Assembly: GCA_021203305.1 (NCBI GenBank)
Contig: JAJQBK010000056.1
Span: forward strand, 1-64,000
Reading direction: 5' to 3'
Source: Lachnospiraceae bacterium
GTDB taxonomy: Bacteria > Bacillota > Clostridia > Lachnospirales > Lachnospiraceae
Length of the DNA: 64,000 bases
In this document: in pieces, positions 16,988 to 26,829 of the stretch
Layout: each line of letters begins with the position of its first letter
How positions within the stretch are numbered: the stretch's first letter is position 1
Translations under genes and position numbers: made by a program
Notes under the pieces: generated by a model
What the model saw: the letters and a program-made list of their open reading frames with translations, nothing else
Told to the model about the DNA's origin: nothing
The model's database searches: none

Positions 16988-18632
16988 AGGCAGCCGCATT
17001 GGCCTGTTCCATAAGCTCATAGAGCTGCTCCGCACTGTCATAGCCCAGGACTACCCAGCCATTTTCATCCGTATAAAGCAGATTTTCCTCAGAATAATAC
17101 GCCACACCTTCATCGTATTGGAGAAGCACAAACACCTTCCCCTCCGGAGCGGTATCATGGGAGGTTGACTGAAGCCATTGGTAAATGTTTAAAGTTCCAA
17201 CGGAGGTTACCACCCAGACCTCCACCTCTCCATCTGTCAATTCCGTCAGCGCATCTCCGCTCCAGAACGTCGCGTACCCCTGCGTCCAGCCATTTTCCAC
17301 CAGCCATTCTCCTACCCTGTCAAGCCCTGTCATGGTGCGGGGTGGAAATTTCACAAAACGATAAACCGTACTGGCGCTGGCACAAATCACACAAAATAAA
17401 AGCGCCGCGGTCACAGTTCCCCGCAGAGCAGGGACGCGGAAATGCTCTGTTTTTATTTCCACCGCGACAACCGCAACTGCAAGGGGTACAATCGGCAGCC
17501 AATAGCTCCCGTTCAGCGCCCAGATATCCTGCAGACAGGCATATACCACACTGTCAATCAGAAAACAGGACCAGAACGCAATCAACACCGCGAGCTGCGT
17601 AAAGCTCATCTCTTTATAGCGAAAAAGCAGGCGCACAGCGCAAAAAGCTACCGCAAGCATCATCCCCAGCCCCAGAAATCCCAGAATACCTGCCGCGCTG
17701 AAAAGATAATTCTCCTCCCAGGTGCCGTCCATCATCCAGTTCTCATGATATGGATAGCCGAAAAGCCTGAAGAACATACTCCACACATCCAGCAGATTGC
17801 TGAATTCAAACTGTCTCCAGTACTGACTGTCATATGTATAAAAATAATAAGTCTGAGCCAATATTTTTGAGTTAACCAGATATCCCGCCCCGCAGGCCGC
17901 TGCGGAGAAAAAAGTCGTTCCCCCCAGCCATAGCTCCGGATTTTTCCTGAAGGGCTTTTCCGGAGGTTTTCTCTGAATGCAGATAAACACGATCACAACC
18001 GCTGCCGCCACCATCGGAACGTAAAAATTCATCACCATCCTGACGCCGTTCAGCCCCTCCAGAAACGACAAAAATAAAAGCAGAATGAGACAGCCCCATC
18101 TATATTTTTCCTTTTTCGCTATATGTAATATCATCGCCAGATCAAAGCTAACCAATATCATGGGCGTCAGATATGCGCCATTATAGGTTCCGTACCACAT
18201 ATACCAGAAGCCAAACGGACACATAAGGATCGCCGCGCTGTATACTCCGGTTTTCTTCAAATCACATTCATATGCCAGGAAGAGATAACATGCCGCATGA
18301 AGAGCCAGCATAACGGCCTGTGAAACTGTTCTGGCCAAATTCCAGTCGTGCGGAAAGATAAGCAGGCCTAGCTGCAGCGTCAGCTGCTGATAAAGCACAC
18401 GCAGCTCCGTGGAATAATACCAGTTTTTACTGATCACAAAGCTGCCGCTTTCATTCAGCTCGTTTGCCAGAATGATTTCCGCGGACATATCGCTGTTTAT
18501 CAGCCGTTCTCCATAAATCAGCTGAAATAATACCGCCGCCAGATATGCCCCGGTCAGGCACAGCCACGGCAGCAGGTCAAAAAATATCTTCTTCTTTGAT
18601 ACAGTTGAAAAATAATGCCCCCCCCCAAGCAA
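16980..18632 (-). CDS. Polytopic membrane protein, GT-C-like, with a G-tract at its N-terminus
   Basis: A 550-residue protein with roughly ten membrane segments and an early acidic loop (LINSDMSAEIILANELNESG), which suggests a GT-C fold glycosyltransferase of the dolichol-phosphate-sugar type; no family was recognised. The open frame can begin only at TTG 18632, with no good ribosome site. A better start, ATG 18676, has AAAGGG 6 bases upstream and reads MEEQKTERVKFPLIACLGGG, but with nine Gs (18618-18626) it falls out of frame; ten Gs would join it to this frame. The gene follows GtrA and the glycolipid operon, and the gap 18677-18804 holds a weak hairpin only. Likely product: a surface-sugar transferase or flippase component. 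Confidence 0.6.
   Translation of the reverse strand: MLGGGHYFSTVSKKKIFFDLLPWLCLTGAYLAAVLFQLIYGERLINSDMSAEIILANELNESGSFVISKNWYYSTELRVLYQQLTLQLGLLIFPHDWNLARTVSQAVMLALHAACYLFLAYECDLKKTGVYSAAILMCPFGFWYMWYGTYNGAYLTPMILVSFDLAMILHIAKKEKYRWGCLILLLFLSFLEGLNGVRMVMNFYVPMVAAAVVIVFICIQRKPPEKPFRKNPELWLGGTTFFSAAACGAGYLVNSKILAQTYYFYTYDSQYWRQFEFSNLLDVWSMFFRLFGYPYHENWMMDGTWEENYLFSAAGILGFLGLGMMLAVAFCAVRLLFRYKEMSFTQLAVLIAFWSCFLIDSVVYACLQDIWALNGSYWLPIVPLAVAVVAVEIKTEHFRVPALRGTVTAALLFCVICASASTVYRFVKFPPRTMTGLDRVGEWLVENGWTQGYATFWSGDALTELTDGEVEVWVVTSVGTLNIYQWLQSTSHDTAPEGKVFVLLQYDEGVAYYSEENLLYTDENGWVVLGYDSAEQLYELMEQANAAASG
18618..18626 (-). repeat. Nine-base poly-G tract in the coding start region
   Basis: Nine consecutive C on the plus strand are G in the mRNA, 50 bases after a well-placed ATG (18676). 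A gain of one base would put that ATG in frame with the 550-residue membrane protein. Tracts like this slip during replication. Confidence 0.8.
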
Positions 18633-18804
18633 GCGATCAGGGGAAATTTCACTCTCTCTGTCTTTTGTTCCTCCATAATAACCCTTTCGTAAAAATCATT
18701 CAAAGATTATTTCACAAGCTCTGCATCAAAAGCTTTCACCATTTCCCGTAAGCTGACACAGCCACAGGCAGTTTAACACAAATTTAACTGTCTGAAAAGT
18801 TATT

Positions 18805-19239
18805 TTACTTATTCTTTTCCGCAAACACCCACTTCTTCTGAATCACATAGCTGATAAAGAAAATGCCCGTATCCACCACCGCCTTCGACAGCACCGTAGG
18901 AATCGCGACCGGCATCATTGAAACCAGCTGGGCGCTGGCCAGCATCTTGCCCACAAACAGGATGGCGTATTTTACCGCCTGGGGTCCCATGGACCGGACT
19001 GACCCCGAACCGCCGCCCTTCCCTCCGAAGCTCCAGAACTTATTCATCAGGAAATTCAGGGTTCCGGCGATCACTCTGGAAATGACCGTGGCAAGGTAGA
19101 TCATCTGCACCCGGGGCAGGGGAAGCACCTGACACAGACTGTAAAACAGCAGCAGCTCCACCGCCGAGCCGGTCAGGGAAGACGTCACAAACTTCAGGAA
19201 AGGAATATATCTTTTTATATACTCAGAAACTCTTTTCAA
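18805..19239 (-). CDS. GtrA family membrane protein
   Basis: GtrA proteins are small four-helix membrane proteins thought to flip or present undecaprenyl-phosphate sugars during cell-surface polysaccharide or teichoic acid glycosylation. The 144 residues show FVTSSLTGSAVELLLFYSL, the NFLMNKFWSFGG motif and the terminal YVIQKKWVFAEK, all typical. It lies 58 bases behind the activase-like giant protein and before the phase-variable candidate membrane protein, so a shared role in surface glycan assembly is likely. Confidence 0.85.
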   Translation of the reverse strand: MKRVSEYIKRYIPFLKFVTSSLTGSAVELLLFYSLCQVLPLPRVQMIYLATVISRVIAGTLNFLMNKFWSFGGKGGGSGSVRSMGPQAVKYAILFVGKMLASAQLVSMMPVAIPTVLSKAVVDTGIFFISYVIQKKWVFAEKNK

Positions 19240-19297
19240 TTTAAAAAGGCTCCTCCAAAAACGGTCAGAATTTTACCGGTCCGCCCGCCTTTTCATT

Positions 19298-22200
19298 TTA
19301 ATGGTTCATCAGAAGCATCTGCAGCCTGTTTTCCACATTGGCGTAGCTGGTATCCGGATCCAGATCCAGAGGCAAAATCTGAATATCCGGAAATCGCTCC
19401 TTCAGCTTCTTGATCACGCCCCTGCCGCAGATGTGGTTGGGCAGACAGCCGAAGGGCTGTAAAATCACGAAGCGCTTCACGCCCTCCCCGGCGTAATGGG
19501 CGATTTCCGCCGCCATCAGCCAGCCCTCGCCACAGCTTAAGGTCTCGGGAATGATATCCTCAACCTCCTGATACATGTCCCTGGGGCGCATGGCCTTTCG
19601 GTACAGGGGATGCCTGACCGCCGCCTTCTCCAGCCGCTTCTGGATCTCATCGAAAAGCCAGGTCACAGCGAAGGGGTAGGGGAAAATATTGGCATGGTAT
19701 TCTGATATTTCACACTCTGTGGCCCGAAAATCCTTGCGGAGCTGGTCCGTGATCCTCGGAAATACGGTTTCCATCCCATTCCTCTCCAGATAGCGCTCAA
19801 TATCGAAGTTGGATCCCGGGTGATAGGTGACCAGCAGCTCGCCGGTGACAAAAACACGGGGCTTTAAATGGCTTCTGTCATAAGGAATGGCCGCCATTTC
19901 ATCCAGACATTTCTCAAAAGCCCTTCTGGCCGCGCCGATACCCTCCCGGATTCCATCCGCGATCTGATGGACACAGCCCTGATATACCCGGTCCGTCTCC
20001 CCCGGGTGGATCTCGTAGGGGCGGATTTTTCTGCACAGCTCTGTCAGCATGTCCAGCATTTCAAAGCTCCAGACCGCCTCCAGCACCGCGCCGACACCCA
20101 GCAGGGCAACGCCGGGGTGCATGTCCTTGGAGTCCCCCATGTCCGTGGTCAGCACCGGCACCTGTGAAAAACCGGCGGCGTCCAGGCCCTTGCGCAGAAG
20201 GCCCGCGTAATGGGACATGCGGCAGTCACACTGGAATTTTACCATACCCACCGCCACTTCGTCCAGAGCGTAATTCCCTTTTTGAAGAGCGCCGATCAGT
20301 TCCCCGATGACCATCTGGCAGGGGAAACAGATATCGTTATGTACATATTTTTTGCCGAGACCGATCTCCTCAAGGCCGCCCACCGGGACCGACTGGACAA
20401 TGAAATTTTCCTTTTCCAGAATCCCGCACAAAAGGACGGAGATCTCCGCGGAAATATTGGGAATGAGCAGCGTTCGTATTTTTTTATCCTTCTTATAAAA
20501 TTTAACGGGACTGGGCGCGGGCAGCGGGCACACCTGCGCTGTGCCGCTTCTGCCTTTCCGCCGGATGTCCACCGTCTCAATAAAGGATTCCGTGCGGATG
20601 CCAAGAGAGCCTGAGGCGTCGCTCTCATCCACCTTCAAAATCAGCGGCGGCTTGTCCGCCCTCTCAGCCATAATCCGGACGATCTCATCGGAGAGCACAG
20701 CGTCGTGGCCGCAGCCGAAGCTGACTAACTGCACATATTCCAGCGCCTCATTTTCCGCGGCGATCATGGCTCCGGCAAGCATCCGGGTGTGAAAATTGTT
20801 GGTGATCTCAATGCGGGTATTTTTCAGATTCTGCTCATCCAGCCCCGGCAGAGAATCCACCGGCAGCACGGAAATGCCCTTTTTGAGAAACAGCTTCGAG
20901 ATATCATGAGACACAAAGGGATCCGTGTGGTAGGGGCGCCCGGCCAGCACTACGGCATAGCTGTGATTCTTTCGCGCCTGGTCAATCACTCGTGAAGCCT
21001 TCTCCGTCAGGGTCGCGCGAAACAGCTTCATGGCCTCCTCTCCCTGTAAAAATGCCTCCTCCGCTTCCTTTGCGGTCACTCCCAGCGTATCCGCCGCGTA
21101 TTGGCAAATCTGTTTTTTTCTGTCTTTTTCGGAAAACCAGTGAAACACCGGCGAGTCATAAATCACGCCATATCGCTCCCGGGGATTCTGAGAATTTTGC
21201 ACCATCATGGGATAGCCCTGCAGAACAGCACAGACATAGGGGCTTTGCTTGTCCACGCCCTCCGGCGGCATGTGCATAATATAAGGAAAGAAAATCCTGT
21301 CCACTCCCTGTTTTGCCAGATCCGCCACGTGGCCATGCACCAGCTTGGCCGGGAAGCAGATGGTGTCGGAGGCCACAAAGGAAAGACCCTCCTCATACAT
21401 CCTCCGGCTGCTTTTGCGGGATAATTTTACCTGATATCCCAGCGCCCTGAAAAACGTGCTCCAGAACGGGCAGCTGTCCCAGAATTCCAGCACTCTGGGC
21501 AGGCCGATGACCTCCTTTCGCACGGCGGAAGCGTGATAAGGATACTCCTGAAAGAGCAGGGCTTCGCGCTCAGCGAACAGGTCCACGGGCTGCGGTTCTT
21601 TTTCCTGCTCATCCGGCAATACAGAGTCCGCCGCTTCTTTCTTCTCGTCAGCGGATTCTGTCTGTGCTGTGCCCGTTTCCTGCTCCCACTCCCGTTTCGT
21701 CAGCGCCTCCCCACGCTGACACCGATTCCCCGTAACATAATATTTTCCATCAGCATCCTCTTTTCCATCGGAAAAGGAAATCACCGTGCGGCTGCAATGG
21801 TTGGCGCAGCTGGGACAGATCACGCCGGTCCTTGTTTCATAATGAAAGCTGTTGAGGCCTTCTCTGCCGATAAAGGAAGTGCCCTTCTGATCCGCGTACC
21901 CGTATTCTTCGATATGATTTCGGGTCAGCATGGCCGCCCCCAGGGCTCCCATTTCTCCGGAATAAGGCGCCAGGTGCACCTCCCGTCCCAGATATTCTTC
22001 CAGCGCCCGAAGCACCGCCGCGTTGTTGAAGGTACCGCCCTGCACGACCACGCAGTCCCCCAGCGTGTCCGTGTTGGAGACGCGCACCACCTTCGTAAAC
22101 ACATTCTCAATGATGGAACGGCATAGACCAGCCATGATATCCCTCGGGTTCTTGCCGTTTCTCTGCTCATTGATGATGGTGCTGTTCATGAACACGGTGC

Positions 22201-23968
22201 AGCGGCTGCCAAGGCGGGCCGGATTTTCCGAGGCAAAGGCCTCGGCGGCGATCTCCTCCACCGGAATATTCAGGCTTTCCGCGAAGGTCTCCAGAAATGA
22301 GCCGCAGCCGGAGGAACAGGCCTCATTTAACATGATATTGGTGATCACGCCATCCTCCAGCCAGATGGCTTTCATATCCTGCCCTCCGATATCCAGCAGG
22401 AAGGTCGCGTCCGGGAAAAATCTGACCGCCGCCGTGGCGTGGGCCACCGTCTCCACGATATGATAATCCGCCCCGAAGGCCTTCGCCAGCATTTTTTCTC
22501 CGTAGCCGGTGGTGCCCGCGCCCAGAATGCGCAGTCTTACACCCTGCTTCTCATATTTCTCATAGAAGCCGCGGATACCGTCGCAGACCACCTGAAGCGC
22601 CTGTCCCCGGTTGGATGCGTAAAAGCGGTCTATGACCCGCTCTTTTTCATCCATCAGCACCATTTTGGATGTGGTGGAACCGGAATCAATGCCCAGCCAG
22701 GCGCGGATTTCCCCATCACGGATTTCTGGCTCCTCCACAGGCAGGCGTTCCGCACCGTGGCGTGCCTCAAAGTCCTCTTTCTCTTTCTCACTTTCAAAAA
22801 AAGGGCGGCTGAAGGTTTCCGGCTGTGCTCCCTGTTTTTCTAAAAAGGCTGAAAGCCTATCGGCCATCCCGGAGAGGGACATTCTGTCGTTATTTCCGTT
22901 CTTCATCTCCGCGAAAGACCCATCGGCATTGCTATAATCCGCCGTTTCTATTGAAGTCTCGTCTCCATTTCTTTCAGCCGCAGCCTCCGGGGTTCTGCCA
23001 TTGCCGCTGCTTTCATTCGCTGTCTTCAGGAAAACCTCATTGCCACCGTTTCCGTCCGCTGTCTCCGGAAACAGCCGGTCAATGGCGATGGCCGCTCCCC
23101 GGGCCACAATAGTCTCCGGATGCTCCGGAATCAGGATCTCCTCCTCCTTCAGGTGCAGCCTCTCCGCAAATACCCTCACCAGGGTGGGATGAAAGGTCAG
23201 CGGCCCTCCCTCAAAAATGATCGGCGGCGCCAGCTCCAGTCCCTGGGAGAGACCGCCGATGGTCTGTTTGGCGATGGCATGAAAGGCGGACAGCGCGATA
23301 TCCTCCCTGGCCGCCCCCTGAATCAGCAAAGGCTGGATATCCGTCTTGGCGAACACCCCGCAGCGCCCGGAAATATCATAGACATGGCTTCCGGCCGCCG
23401 CCAGCGCCTCATAATTTTCCGGCTCCACGTCCAGAAGCGCGGCAATCTCATCAATGAAGGCCCCGGTTCCCCCGGCGCAGCTCCCGTTCATGCGCATATC
23501 CGACGCCGTCAGCTCCTCTTTTTCCTCATCATAATGAAAAAAAATCAGCTTGGCGTCCTGACCGCCAAGCTCCACGGCGGTTCTGGCCTGTGGGTACAGG
23601 GCGCAGACCGCGGCGGCATTCGCCACCACCTCCTGAATGTAGGGAACCCCCAAAGCCTCCGCCGCCGGTTTCCCGCCGGAGCCGCACACCGCGGCCCTGA
23701 GAACCGCCCCGGGGAACTTCCCCGCCGCCTCCTCTAAAAGCGCCGCCGCTGTCTCCATCTGCCTGGCATGGTGCCTCCGGTAGACTGAATAAATCACCTC
23801 ATATGTATGGGCATCGATGATCACCAGCTTCACCGTGGTGGAGCCGATATCGATGCCCAGTCTCAGTTCCGTTGCTTTTCCTTCTTTTCCGGCTGTTTTC
23901 GTGACAGGGGCCGTCTCCTCTCCCCGCCTGATCAATTCCACCCTCTCTTCTGTATCCTTATTTTTCAT
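19298..23968 (-). CDS. Giant 2-hydroxyacyl-CoA dehydratase activase-like protein
   Basis: A 1556-residue fusion. Residues about 30-300 and 420-700 are two ASKHA ATPase domains of the BcrA/BadF/HgdC family (LGIDIGSTTVKLVIID and WLGIDSGSTTSKMVLMDE), each with the cysteine that would hold a [4Fe-4S] cluster (MNGSCAGGTGAF; NEACSSGCGSF). A cysteine cluster CPSCANHCSRT follows, then a DUF2229-type block (LEFWDSCPFWSTFFRALGYQ) and a C-terminal part resembling the dehydratase D component (YVHNDICFPCQMVIGE). The Asn/Gly/Glu-rich linker at about 300-400 is low complexity. Such proteins are common in clostridia but their substrate is unknown. Here it follows an acyltransferase by 12 bases in a lipid/glycosyl operon, suggesting redox chemistry on an acyl chain. 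Confidence 0.85.
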   Translation of the reverse strand: MKNKDTEERVELIRRGEETAPVTKTAGKEGKATELRLGIDIGSTTVKLVIIDAHTYEVIYSVYRRHHARQMETAAALLEEAAGKFPGAVLRAAVCGSGGKPAAEALGVPYIQEVVANAAAVCALYPQARTAVELGGQDAKLIFFHYDEEKEELTASDMRMNGSCAGGTGAFIDEIAALLDVEPENYEALAAAGSHVYDISGRCGVFAKTDIQPLLIQGAAREDIALSAFHAIAKQTIGGLSQGLELAPPIIFEGGPLTFHPTLVRVFAERLHLKEEEILIPEHPETIVARGAAIAIDRLFPETADGNGGNEVFLKTANESSGNGRTPEAAAERNGDETSIETADYSNADGSFAEMKNGNNDRMSLSGMADRLSAFLEKQGAQPETFSRPFFESEKEKEDFEARHGAERLPVEEPEIRDGEIRAWLGIDSGSTTSKMVLMDEKERVIDRFYASNRGQALQVVCDGIRGFYEKYEKQGVRLRILGAGTTGYGEKMLAKAFGADYHIVETVAHATAAVRFFPDATFLLDIGGQDMKAIWLEDGVITNIMLNEACSSGCGSFLETFAESLNIPVEEIAAEAFASENPARLGSRCTVFMNSTIINEQRNGKNPRDIMAGLCRSIIENVFTKVVRVSNTDTLGDCVVVQGGTFNNAAVLRALEEYLGREVHLAPYSGEMGALGAAMLTRNHIEEYGYADQKGTSFIGREGLNSFHYETRTGVICPSCANHCSRTVISFSDGKEDADGKYYVTGNRCQRGEALTKREWEQETGTAQTESADEKKEAADSVLPDEQEKEPQPVDLFAEREALLFQEYPYHASAVRKEVIGLPRVLEFWDSCPFWSTFFRALGYQVKLSRKSSRRMYEEGLSFVASDTICFPAKLVHGHVADLAKQGVDRIFFPYIMHMPPEGVDKQSPYVCAVLQGYPMMVQNSQNPRERYGVIYDSPVFHWFSEKDRKKQICQYAADTLGVTAKEAEEAFLQGEEAMKLFRATLTEKASRVIDQARKNHSYAVVLAGRPYHTDPFVSHDISKLFLKKGISVLPVDSLPGLDEQNLKNTRIEITNNFHTRMLAGAMIAAENEALEYVQLVSFGCGHDAVLSDEIVRIMAERADKPPLILKVDESDASGSLGIRTESFIETVDIRRKGRSGTAQVCPLPAPSPVKFYKKDKKIRTLLIPNISAEISVLLCGILEKENFIVQSVPVGGLEEIGLGKKYVHNDICFPCQMVIGELIGALQKGNYALDEVAVGMVKFQCDCRMSHYAGLLRKGLDAAGFSQVPVLTTDMGDSKDMHPGVALLGVGAVLEAVWSFEMLDMLTELCRKIRPYEIHPGETDRVYQGCVHQIADGIREGIGAARRAFEKCLDEMAAIPYDRSHLKPRVFVTGELLVTYHPGSNFDIERYLERNGMETVFPRITDQLRKDFRATECEISEYHANIFPYPFAVTWLFDEIQKRLEKAAVRHPLYRKAMRPRDMYQEVEDIIPETLSCGEGWLMAAEIAHYAGEGVKRFVILQPFGCLPNHICGRGVIKKLKERFPDIQILPLDLDPDTSYANVENRLQMLLMNH

Positions 23969-23980
23969 CTGTACCGGATT

Positions 23981-24844
23981 TCACGCCTCCTTCGCAATCC
24001 ATCCCGCCACATCCCCCTGTTCGCTGGCGTAGGTCAGTTTTTTCCCGTAAGCCGCCTCATAGGCCGCTGTCTTCTGCCTGTAATCTCTGTCCATCATCTC
24101 CAGACTGTTGGTCCTCACATCCTTTTGTGGATCCGGATAAATGGTCGGCAGCACGTGCATCACCCACCGGGTCCTGTAAAACTCTTCCGTCTCCTGTTGG
24201 GGCTGATCCTGGATCTCCACAAAGCAGGAAATCACAGGTACATTATTTAATGCCGCGTAATAATAAGCGCCCCGCTTCGGCGGCCTGGGCTTGCGGTAAT
24301 TAAACCACATCTCCTGCTCCGGATAAATGAGGATCTTGTCCCCCCGCGCCAGCAGGCGGGCGATCTCAGGCTCAAAAAACTCGCTGGTATATTTTTTGCT
24401 CTTTGTGATGGGAATATTGTCCATATAATTCATGATAAAGCCCAGAAAGCCCGTCATCGCCAGATTGGTCTCCTGCACCACCGTGTACATCCGCCCCTGG
24501 CCGCCCCGGCGCATGGTCTCCCGCACCACCGTGTTGTCCAGCTGATTAAAATGATTGCTGGTGACGATGGCTCCGCCCCGGACGCCGTCCAGATTTTCCA
24601 GTCCTTCCACCCGTGTGCTCCGATTGAGAAGAAAGTCAAACACATACAGAAAGGCCATGGCCAGCCGGTTTTTCAGCCAGTAGCCCACCGTTCCCTGGCT
24701 GTTGGCGTAGCGAAGCGCCAGCTCCGTCTTCTGTTCGGCTGTGATACTGGGGTCATCCACCTCTGTTTTCAGGTTATAATCCCCGTTTTCCGCGTTTTTT
24801 CTGATGTTTTGTACTACTTCCGCTCTGTTTCCGCCGATGATCAT
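23981..24844 (-). CDS. PlsC-type 1-acyl-glycerol-3-phosphate acyltransferase
   Basis: Transfers an acyl chain to a lysophospholipid or related acceptor at the membrane. The acyltransferase HX4D motif is NHFNQLDN, followed by the glycine-containing block and the PEQEMWFNYRKPRPPKRGAYY region that fits motif III. The ATG at 24844 has AAGGG 8 bases upstream; longer frames need a TTG. 287 residues is normal. It sits between a GT8 gene (gap about 100 bases) and the giant activase-like gene. A second member lies at 26830-27639, so two acylation steps may serve this pathway. Its hydrophobic stretch around residues 60-80 would anchor it in the membrane. Confidence 0.8.
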   Translation of the reverse strand: MIIGGNRAEVVQNIRKNAENGDYNLKTEVDDPSITAEQKTELALRYANSQGTVGYWLKNRLAMAFLYVFDFLLNRSTRVEGLENLDGVRGGAIVTSNHFNQLDNTVVRETMRRGGQGRMYTVVQETNLAMTGFLGFIMNYMDNIPITKSKKYTSEFFEPEIARLLARGDKILIYPEQEMWFNYRKPRPPKRGAYYYAALNNVPVISCFVEIQDQPQQETEEFYRTRWVMHVLPTIYPDPQKDVRTNSLEMMDRDYRQKTAAYEAAYGKKLTYASEQGDVAGWIAKEA

Positions 24845-24944
24845 ATCTGAATCCCTTCTCTCGTATTTTTCCGGCCTTTCTCTGATAATCAAATTCCTTC
24901 TCTTTTGTTGTATGCGCGGCTCTGCCGGTCATCAGGTCCGGGGC

Positions 24945-25901
24945 TCATAACCGGATCTTCTCTCCTCTGTCCCTGAGCTTGCGGAAGGTCACCTTCCGCT
25001 CATCGTTGGTCGCCGCCTTTTTAACCATGGTCGCCATACAGTCCGCGTCCGATTGCTTCTGCTCCTCGGAATATTCCTCCTTATGGCGCAGGATGTCCTG
25101 ATAAAACGGCGATTTCTCAGCGTATTTCCAGAAATATTCCTCATAGGCGATGCCGTCATAGCACCAGGGCTTGGAAAATAAATTGTAATGAATGAGCTTT
25201 GGCTCCTCCACCAGAATCCCGCTCTCCCCGGCCGGCGGCATCACATCCCACTCTCCGTCCAGCAGCACCACCCGTCCCTGACAGATGGCGTTGAGATAGT
25301 CCTGATCCGGCGCGATGCAGTCAAAGTGCCAGGTGTTCAGCAGCCGCATAAACTGGTCGGCAAATTTTTCCTCCCGCAGTGCCTTTAAATTCATGACCAT
25401 AATGCCGGAGTTAAAGTAATCTGTGCTTTTCACGCCGATGGACTGCTCAGCGTAATGAGACAACTCAGGCACCGCCAATACCGCCTGATCCGTGCACACC
25501 CCCAGCAGCCTGTCCCCAAGCTCCACTTCATAAAGCTCCGAAATGTCTCCCGGCACCACGATATCGCTGTCCAGATAAATTCCCTCGTCATACTGGGGAA
25601 ACATATCCGCGATAAACAGCCTGAAATAAATGGTCAGCGTAAAATAATCACAGCGAAGCCAGTTTTCCTTCCGGTCCGTCAGCCAGCTGTAGCTGTCCTT
25701 CATCCGGATAAACTGAATTTCAAAGGGCGGCTTTACAGCGTCGGCCAGCAGAGCCTTATGCTCCTCGCCAAGATCCTGCTCCAGCACAATGATTTTATAA
25801 TCATACTCTCCGGACGCGTTCTCCATCATGGAGCGCAGGGCGCAGTCCAGATAAGGCGCGTAATCATCATCAACCGTGAAAAAAACAGGTATTTCCTTCA
25901 T
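24945..25901 (-). CDS. Glycosyltransferase family 8 protein
   Basis: Retaining glycosyltransferase using a nucleotide sugar (UDP-glucose or UDP-galactose in most relatives) at the cytoplasmic face. The 318 residues show the N-terminal VDDDYAPYLDCALRSM, the metal-binding IYLDSDIVVPGDISELY and the acceptor region DYFNSGIMVMNLKALRE, with IAPDQDYLNAI and HYNLFSKPW. AGAGGAG precedes the ATG, and the start overlaps the stop of the upstream GT8 gene by four bases (ATGA), implying translational coupling. The C-terminus is basic and charged. Confidence 0.9.
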   Translation of the reverse strand: MKEIPVFFTVDDDYAPYLDCALRSMMENASGEYDYKIIVLEQDLGEEHKALLADAVKPPFEIQFIRMKDSYSWLTDRKENWLRCDYFTLTIYFRLFIADMFPQYDEGIYLDSDIVVPGDISELYEVELGDRLLGVCTDQAVLAVPELSHYAEQSIGVKSTDYFNSGIMVMNLKALREEKFADQFMRLLNTWHFDCIAPDQDYLNAICQGRVVLLDGEWDVMPPAGESGILVEEPKLIHYNLFSKPWCYDGIAYEEYFWKYAEKSPFYQDILRHKEEYSEEQKQSDADCMATMVKKAATNDERKVTFRKLRDRGEKIRL

Positions 25902-26728
25902 AAATATTCTCCTCTTATGTACTCCTCCAGAAGATCGTCATATTCCGTCAGCTTCAGCACGCTGTGCACCCGCTCCACCTCCCAGGGCTTCACCGTCAGC
26001 GTATGAATCCATGGAAAAAAACGGAATGTGGTGGAAAAATGCTGCATCACGGTGTCCTCATGAAGCCGTCTCTGATCGTTGTATTTTCTGTGGCAGATTT
26101 TTTTGGCCCCTGCCAGCTTATTGATGGCGGACTGATCCGGCATGAACATTTTTTTATCCCGGCAAAGGGTACGGCAACGCTCAAAAAGGGACGTCTGCCT
26201 GATTTTTTTCATATTCAGCAAAAGGACGCCGGAGTTCAGGTAATCCATGTGAAAAGGACTGCTTCTGAAAAACCATTTTCCATAATAATCCAGGGCCCCC
26301 GCTACCTCATAAGCTTCCATTTCCTGATAGTAAAAATCTCCCGGACTTCTCCGGCAGACCACATCGTTGTCCAGGTACAAAATCCGGTCAGGTATCTCCG
26401 GAATCTGGTCGGCGTACAGCCTCAGCATGCAGCAGGGCGTAAAGCGGGTCTCCATATTGGCCGTGGGCAGCTGCTTTTGAAACAGCTTAGTGGCGTCGAT
26501 GAGCCTGACCTGATTCTGAGGGTTTTGCTTTTTCACGCGCCCGTCAAGATACCGGATCACCCCCTCCGACACCGGGCAGAGCTCCTTTGTACCGGTCTCC
26601 TCCGCCGAAAGAGCGAGCGTCAGGACGATAATATTCAGCTCCTCCTCCACATTTTTCAGCAGAGATAAAACAGAGATGATCAGGCCGTCCTCAATATTCT
26701 GATCCCCACAGTATAAGATGTTGATCAC
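25898..26728 (-). CDS. Glycosyltransferase family 8 protein, second copy
   Basis: 276 residues with the GT8 layout: NILYCGDQNIEDGLIISVLSL, the metal motif ILYLDNDVVCRRSPGDFYY, and YLNSGVLLLNMKKIRQ, FMPDQSAINKL. It is only distantly like its downstream neighbour, so two different sugars or linkages are likely. The basic C-terminal region ends in the ATGA overlap with the next gene. It starts about 100 bases after the acyltransferase at 26830. Together these genes could build a diglycosyl lipid. Confidence 0.85.
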   Translation of the reverse strand: MINILYCGDQNIEDGLIISVLSLLKNVEEELNIIVLTLALSAEETGTKELCPVSEGVIRYLDGRVKKQNPQNQVRLIDATKLFQKQLPTANMETRFTPCCMLRLYADQIPEIPDRILYLDNDVVCRRSPGDFYYQEMEAYEVAGALDYYGKWFFRSSPFHMDYLNSGVLLLNMKKIRQTSLFERCRTLCRDKKMFMPDQSAINKLAGAKKICHRKYNDQRRLHEDTVMQHFSTTFRFFPWIHTLTVKPWEVERVHSVLKLTEYDDLLEEYIRGEYL

Positions 26729-26829
26729 TTGCTTTCTCTCCCTTTTTCCATAGTATCTGACACGTTGCTCCGCGGGCTTTCGCTCTCGTTTACCGCTGCT
26801 TTGAATGCCGTCCTTTGCGTTTCTCCGTC

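Noticed and set aside
16841..17041. A 66-codon frame running through the 89-nt repeat copy 2
   Set aside because: The peptide is not preserved as an open frame of equal extent in the other two copies, so the repeat is unlikely to be coding.
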